DNA of 9,804 nt, from positions 1-9,804 of the forward strand of contig DATJQF010000219.1 of NCBI GenBank assembly GCA_035505995.1. Direction: 5' to 3'. Made by a program: the position numbers and the translations under genes. The stretch's first letter is position 1. Each line of letters opens with the position of its first letter. The notes under the pieces were generated by a model, which was given only the letters and a program-made list of their open reading frames with translations, ran no database searches and was not told the origin of the DNA. Positions 6,696-9,804 of the stretch are shown here, piece after piece. Source of the stretch: DATJQF01 sp035505995 (GTDB taxonomy: Bacteria; Bacteroidota; Bacteroidia; Bacteroidales; FEN-979).

Positions 6696-9371
6696 GTGGA
6701 AGGGAAGAAAGGCAAGAAGGAGATCGCGGATACGCCGCTCATGCGGCAGTACAATGCGATCAAGGCAAAGTACCCCGATGCGCTGTTGCTGTTCCGGGTG
6801 GGGGATTTCTACGAGACGTTCGGGGAGGACGCCATCCGCACTTCGAACATCCTGGGGATCGTTCTTACCCGCCGCGCCAACGGGGCCGCCTCGTTCGTGG
6901 AGCTGGCCGGCTTTCCGCACCATGCACTGGATACCTATTTGCCGAAGCTGGTGAAGTCGGGCCTGCGGGTGGCCATCTGCGACCAGCTGGAAGACCCGAA
7001 GCTGGCTAAGACCATCGTGAAGCGGGGTGTGACGGAGCTTGTCACGCCGGGAGTGTCGTACAACGACCGGATCCTGGAGCAGAAGGAAAACAACTGGCTG
7101 GCCGGGCTTCACCTGGATCCGAAGACCCCGGGGATCGCCTTCCTGGATGTATCCACCGGCGAATTTTATATCGCCCAGGGCTCCCTCGATTATATTGATA
7201 AGCTGATCCAGGCCTTCAGGCCTTCCGAGATCATCGTGCAGAAAAATAAAAGGCAGAAGACCGCCGAGCTGTTCGGCAGCAAATTTTACCTGAACACGTT
7301 CGACGACTGGGTCTTTACCCCGGACTTCTCCCGGGAGATCCTGCTCCGGCATTTCCAGACCAGCTCCCTGAAGGGGTTCGGCGTGGAGAACCTGGATATG
7401 GCGCTGATCGCGGCAGGAGCAGCCCTGCATTACCTGGCCGAGACCCAGCACGAAAAAACCAGCCATATCAGCAAGCTGACCCGTATCGAGGAAGATCACC
7501 ATGTCTGGCTCGACCGGTTCACGATCCGGAACCTGGAGCTGATCTCCTCCGCGAATGAAGCTTCGCCCACCTTGTTCAGTGTGCTGGACCAGACCGTCAC
7601 CGCGATGGGATCGCGGCTGCTGAAAAGATGGATGATCCTGCCGCTGAAGAACCGGCAGCCGATCGAGGAGCGGCTGGCCATGGTACGCTACCTGCTGGAT
7701 CACCCGGACCCGTCGGAGAGCCTTCGCAGCCTCCTGCAGCGTATCGGCGACCTGGAGCGGCTCATCTCCAAGGTGGCGGTGGCCCGGGTGGCTCCCCGTG
7801 AGCTGATCCATCTGAAAGTCGCCCTGGAATGCATCGAAAGCATTAAAAAGATCTGCGAAGCTTCCGGCCATGAAGGATTGCTGAAAATCGCCGGTCAGCT
7901 CAACCCCTGCACCATGGCCGCCGACCGGATCGTGAAGGAGCTCCAGCCCGACCCGCCGGCACTGGCTGTCAAGGGGAACCTGATCCGGGAGGGAGTATCG
8001 GCCGAACTGGACGAGCTCCGGAAGATCGCTTTTTCGGGGAAGGATTACCTGGTGAGCATCCAGCAGCGGGAGATCGAGCGAACGGGGATCTCCTCGCTGA
8101 AGATTGGCTATACGAATGTTTTCGGGTATTACCTGGAGGTGACCCACGCCCATAAGAACAAGGTGCCCCCGGAATGGCACCGGAAGCAGACGCTGGTCAA
8201 TGCCGAGCGGTACACCACGCAGGAATTGAAGGAATACGAGGAAAAGATCCTCGGGGCGGAAGAGAAGATCCTGGAACTGGAGCTCAGCCTGTACAACGAC
8301 CTGGTGCTCTTCCTGGGCGACTTCATCGGCACCATACAGCTCGATGCCACGGTACTGGCGGCGCTGGACGTACTGATCTCCTTTGCCGTCATCTCCCGGA
8401 AAAACCGGTACAGCTGCCCGGTGCTGAACGATTCCTATGTGCTGGATATCAAGGGGGGCCGTCACCCGGTGATCGAGCAGCAGCTAAAGCAGGGGGAGCC
8501 GTATATTGCCAACGACGTGTACCTGGATGAGAAGAACCAGCAGATCCTGATCATTACCGGGCCGAATATGTCGGGGAAATCCGCGCTGCTCCGGCAAACC
8601 GCCCTGATCGTGCTGATGGCGCAGATGGGTTGCTTTGTCCCGGCCGATGAAGCCGTACTGGGGATCACCGATAAGATCTTCACCCGGGTCGGGGCTTCCG
8701 ATAATATCACCTCCGGGGAATCCACCTTCATGGTGGAGATGAATGAGACCGCCAGCATCCTGAACAACATCTCGAACCGCAGCCTGATCCTGCTCGATGA
8801 GATCGGGCGGGGGACCAGCACCTACGACGGCATCTCCATCGCCTGGGCCATTGCCGAATTCCTGCACGAGCACCCCTTGTTCAAGGCCAAGGTGCTCTTT
8901 GCGACCCATTATCACGAGCTCAATGAAATGGCCAATCTTTTCCAGCGGATCAGGAATTACCATATCTCGGTGAAGGAGATCCAGAACCGGGTGATCTTCC
9001 TGAGAAAACTGGTGCCGGGCGGCAGCGAGCACAGCTTCGGCATCCATGTGGCCAAGATGGCCGGCATGCCGCGGACGGTCCTGGAAAGGGCCGGCGACCT
9101 GCTGGTGCAGCTCGAGGAATCGCATAATGCAGAAGGGCTCGGGAAAAGCATCCCCGATGAAAAATCAAAAGGCGGCGCAAAAAAGAGATCCGGGATCCGG
9201 GAAGGATCCGGCGGCCATGCCCGCGGTTTCCAGCTCAGCTTCATCCAGCTCGACGACCCGGTGCTGCAGCAGATCAAGGATGACATCCTGAATACCGACA
9301 TCAACACGCTCACCCCGGTGGAGGCCCTGATGAAACTGAACGAGATAAAAAAATTGCTTGGAAAGAAGTGA
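6696..9371 (+). CDS. mutS: DNA mismatch repair protein MutS
   Basis: MutS binds mismatches and small loops as a dimer and recruits MutL through an ATP switch. All parts of a full-length (891 residue) MutS1 are visible. The mismatch-binding domain I starts TPLMRQYN and holds the Phe-x-Glu wedge in GDFYETF (F38, E40). The connector, core/lever and clamp regions run to about 570. The ATPase follows with Walker A GPNMSGKSALLRQ (622-634), the signature region around TSGESTFMVEMNE (672-684), Walker B LILLDEIGRGTSTYDG (697-712) and ATHYHEL (736-742). The helix-turn-helix dimer segment is SFGIHVAKMAGMP (780-792). QLSFI (846-850) resembles the QxSLL beta-clamp-binding motif of E. coli MutS, and the tail TLTPVEALMKLNEIKKLL matches the C-terminal dimerisation tail. 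The start is GTG at 6696: an in-frame TAA lies at 6681-6683, and the next ATG (6741) would remove residues before TPLM that homologues usually have. Confidence 0.97.
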   Translation: MEGKKGKKEIADTPLMRQYNAIKAKYPDALLLFRVGDFYETFGEDAIRTSNILGIVLTRRANGAASFVELAGFPHHALDTYLPKLVKSGLRVAICDQLEDPKLAKTIVKRGVTELVTPGVSYNDRILEQKENNWLAGLHLDPKTPGIAFLDVSTGEFYIAQGSLDYIDKLIQAFRPSEIIVQKNKRQKTAELFGSKFYLNTFDDWVFTPDFSREILLRHFQTSSLKGFGVENLDMALIAAGAALHYLAETQHEKTSHISKLTRIEEDHHVWLDRFTIRNLELISSANEASPTLFSVLDQTVTAMGSRLLKRWMILPLKNRQPIEERLAMVRYLLDHPDPSESLRSLLQRIGDLERLISKVAVARVAPRELIHLKVALECIESIKKICEASGHEGLLKIAGQLNPCTMAADRIVKELQPDPPALAVKGNLIREGVSAELDELRKIAFSGKDYLVSIQQREIERTGISSLKIGYTNVFGYYLEVTHAHKNKVPPEWHRKQTLVNAERYTTQELKEYEEKILGAEEKILELELSLYNDLVLFLGDFIGTIQLDATVLAALDVLISFAVISRKNRYSCPVLNDSYVLDIKGGRHPVIEQQLKQGEPYIANDVYLDEKNQQILIITGPNMSGKSALLRQTALIVLMAQMGCFVPADEAVLGITDKIFTRVGASDNITSGESTFMVEMNETASILNNISNRSLILLDEIGRGTSTYDGISIAWAIAEFLHEHPLFKAKVLFATHYHELNEMANLFQRIRNYHISVKEIQNRVIFLRKLVPGGSEHSFGIHVAKMAGMPRTVLERAGDLLVQLEESHNAEGLGKSIPDEKSKGGAKKRSGIREGSGGHARGFQLSFIQLDDPVLQQIKDDILNTDINTLTPVEALMKLNEIKKLLGKK

Positions 9372-9387
9372 TTTTTTCATATTTTTG
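9358..9387 (+). promoter_or_regulatory. Promoter of tRNA-Gly, overlapping the 3' end of mutS
   Basis: TTG at 9358-9360, a 19-base spacer, and TATTTTTG at 9380-9387 match the Bacteroidetes TTTG/TAnnTTTG promoter with correct spacing. The -33 half lies inside the last codons of mutS and the -7 half just after its stop. Transcription would start about 10-15 bases before the mature tRNA. This is the best promoter match in the window. Confidence 0.65.
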
Positions 9388-9407
9388 CATTCCCTTTTTG
9401 GAAAAAC

Positions 9408-9480
9408 GCGGAAATAGCTCAGCTGGTAGAGCATAACCTTGCCAAGGTTAGGGTCGCGGGTCCGAGTCCCGTTTTCCGCT
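9408..9480 (+). tRNA. tRNA-Gly (anticodon GCC)
   Basis: A complete cloverleaf folds by hand. The acceptor GCGGAAA (9408-9414) pairs with TTTCCGC (9473-9479), and the discriminator is T9480. The D stem is GCTC/GAGC. The anticodon stem TAACC/GGTTA encloses the loop TTGCCAA, giving anticodon GCC at 9441-9443. The T stem GCGGG/CCCGT encloses TCCGAGT. CCA is not encoded. The T loop has C where the usual T (pseudouridine 55) stands. The gene has its own promoter and an intrinsic terminator 10 bases downstream. Confidence 0.97.
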
Positions 9481-9489
9481 CTACAGAAG

Positions 9490-9517
9490 ATTCGGTACAC
9501 TCTACCGAATTTTTTTT
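9490..9517 (+). terminator. Intrinsic terminator of tRNA-Gly
   Basis: ATTCGGTA (9490-9497) pairs with TACCGAAT (9503-9510) across the loop CACTC, followed by seven Ts (9511-9517). It should separate the tRNA-Gly transcript from tRNA-Leu. Confidence 0.9.
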
Positions 9518-9530
9518 CGTAGTCAATTAC

Positions 9531-9591
9531 TTCCACACCCTCCTCCCACACCCGAACACCACACGCACACTCACACCCACACCCATGCCCC
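9531..9591. repeat. Low-complexity C/A-rich, nearly G-free spacer
   Basis: The plus strand consists almost wholly of C and A with a few T and only three Gs (9554, 9565, 9587), in irregular CACAC/CACACCC units. C-tracts of three or more occur at 9538-9540, 9545-9547, 9551-9553, 9576-9578, 9582-9584 and 9588-9591, so the minus strand carries six G-tracts. I see no promoter-like element in 9518-9595 for the tRNA-Leu that follows. Confidence 0.7.
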
Positions 9592-9595
9592 TTTC

Positions 9596-9679
9596 GCCCA
9601 GGTGGTGGAACTGGTAGACACGCAGGACTTAAAATCCTGTGGCTGCAAAGCCGTGCGGGTTCAAGTCCCGCCCCGGGTA
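9596..9679 (+). tRNA. tRNA-Leu (anticodon TAA)
   Basis: This is a class II tRNA of 84 bases. The acceptor GCCCAGG (9596-9602) faces CCCGGGT (9672-9678), with discriminator A9679. The D stem is GTG/CAC. The anticodon stem CAGGA/TCCTG encloses CTTAAAA, giving TAA at 9630-9632. The long variable arm GGCT/AGCC is typical of Leu, and the T arm GCGGG-TTCAAGT-CCCGC is perfect. CCA is not encoded. It decodes UUA (and UUG by wobble). The acceptor has a G1-U72 wobble and an A-C mismatch at the fifth pair (A9600 with C9674), where a U would normally restore pairing. Confidence 0.96.
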
Positions 9680-9685
9680 CGAGGA

Positions 9686-9743
9686 CAAGTCCGGAATCTG
9701 AAGTCCGAAGTCCGAAATATTTCGGGCTTCGGATTTCAGACTT
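9686..9743. repeat. Period-7 heptad repeat forming a long hairpin downstream of tRNA-Leu
   Basis: Heptads run CAAGTCC, GGAATCT, GAAGTCC, GAAGTCC, GAAATAT on the left and TTCGGGC, TTCGGAT, TTCAGAC as their complements on the right. Positions 9697-9716 pair with 9721-9740 without interruption (18 Watson-Crick and 2 G-U pairs) around the loop ATAT. No T-tract follows, so it is a poor intrinsic terminator; it may be a dispersed palindromic element or a 3' processing/stability structure. Confidence 0.8.
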
Positions 9744-9804
9744 ACTTCCTCAGCATTTCATTTCTCTCCCTCACTCTTATTATTTCCCCTGATATTATCT
9801 TTGA
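9744..9804. other. Pyrimidine-rich sequence with no recognised feature at the window's right end
   Basis: The sequence is T/C-rich (for example TTTCTCTCCCTCACTC) and then AT-rich up to the edge. I see no start codon with a supportable frame and no RNA gene. Confidence 0.4.

Noticed and set aside
6621..8465. Long open frame on the minus strand opposite mutS
   Set aside because: It is the same codon-aligned shadow effect; mutS motifs on the plus strand are unmistakable and the antisense translation is repetitive in D, Q, L and R with no domain.
9596..9804. tRNA-Leu as an integration (att) site of a mobile element
   Set aside because: No repeat of the tRNA 3' end, integrase or other element gene is visible before the window ends.

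Overview
This looks like an ordinary chromosomal segment from a member of the Bacteroidetes, fairly GC-rich in its genes and AT-rich in its promoter gaps. The evidence is the MutS variant with a Walker A of GPNMSGKSALLRQT, a large secreted beta-barrel/OmpA/TPR protein of Bacteroidetes type, the lack of strong Shine-Dalgarno sequences at most starts, and TAnnTTTG promoter elements upstream of several genes. The phylum call is an inference from these signs; I cannot name a genus.

Layout. Positions 1-714 (+) hold the 3' part of a dihydroorotate dehydrogenase-like protein, cut by the window edge. It converges on sppA (864-2627, -), a signal peptide peptidase with both catalytic residues intact. 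The gap between their ends is built from a diverged tandem duplication of about 110 bp, which leaves a spare copy of the SppA C-terminal tail behind the gene. sppA is divergent from folK (2712-3200, +; folate biosynthesis). folK converges on an 852-residue outer-membrane protein gene (3245-5803, -), and a clean bidirectional terminator (3199-3231) separates the two. An AT-rich gap (5804-6068) follows, then a TrmH/SpoU-family RNA 2'-O-methyltransferase (6069-6605, -), divergent from mutS (6696-9371, +; DNA mismatch repair). Just after mutS comes tRNA-Gly(GCC) (9408-9480) with its own promoter and terminator. After it come an odd C/A-rich, almost G-free spacer, tRNA-Leu(TAA) (9596-9679) and a period-7 palindromic hairpin (about 9686-9743).

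The genes are mostly housekeeping functions (membrane proteolysis, folate synthesis, RNA modification, mismatch repair, decoding) and do not form one pathway. Transcription units are short and strand switches frequent. I see no mobile element, CRISPR array, toxin-antitoxin pair or defence system. I do not think the window holds a new multi-gene system. The parts worth a second look are the non-coding structures: the 3'-end tandem duplication, the heptad palindrome, the G-free spacer between the tRNAs, and the architecture of the outer-membrane protein.
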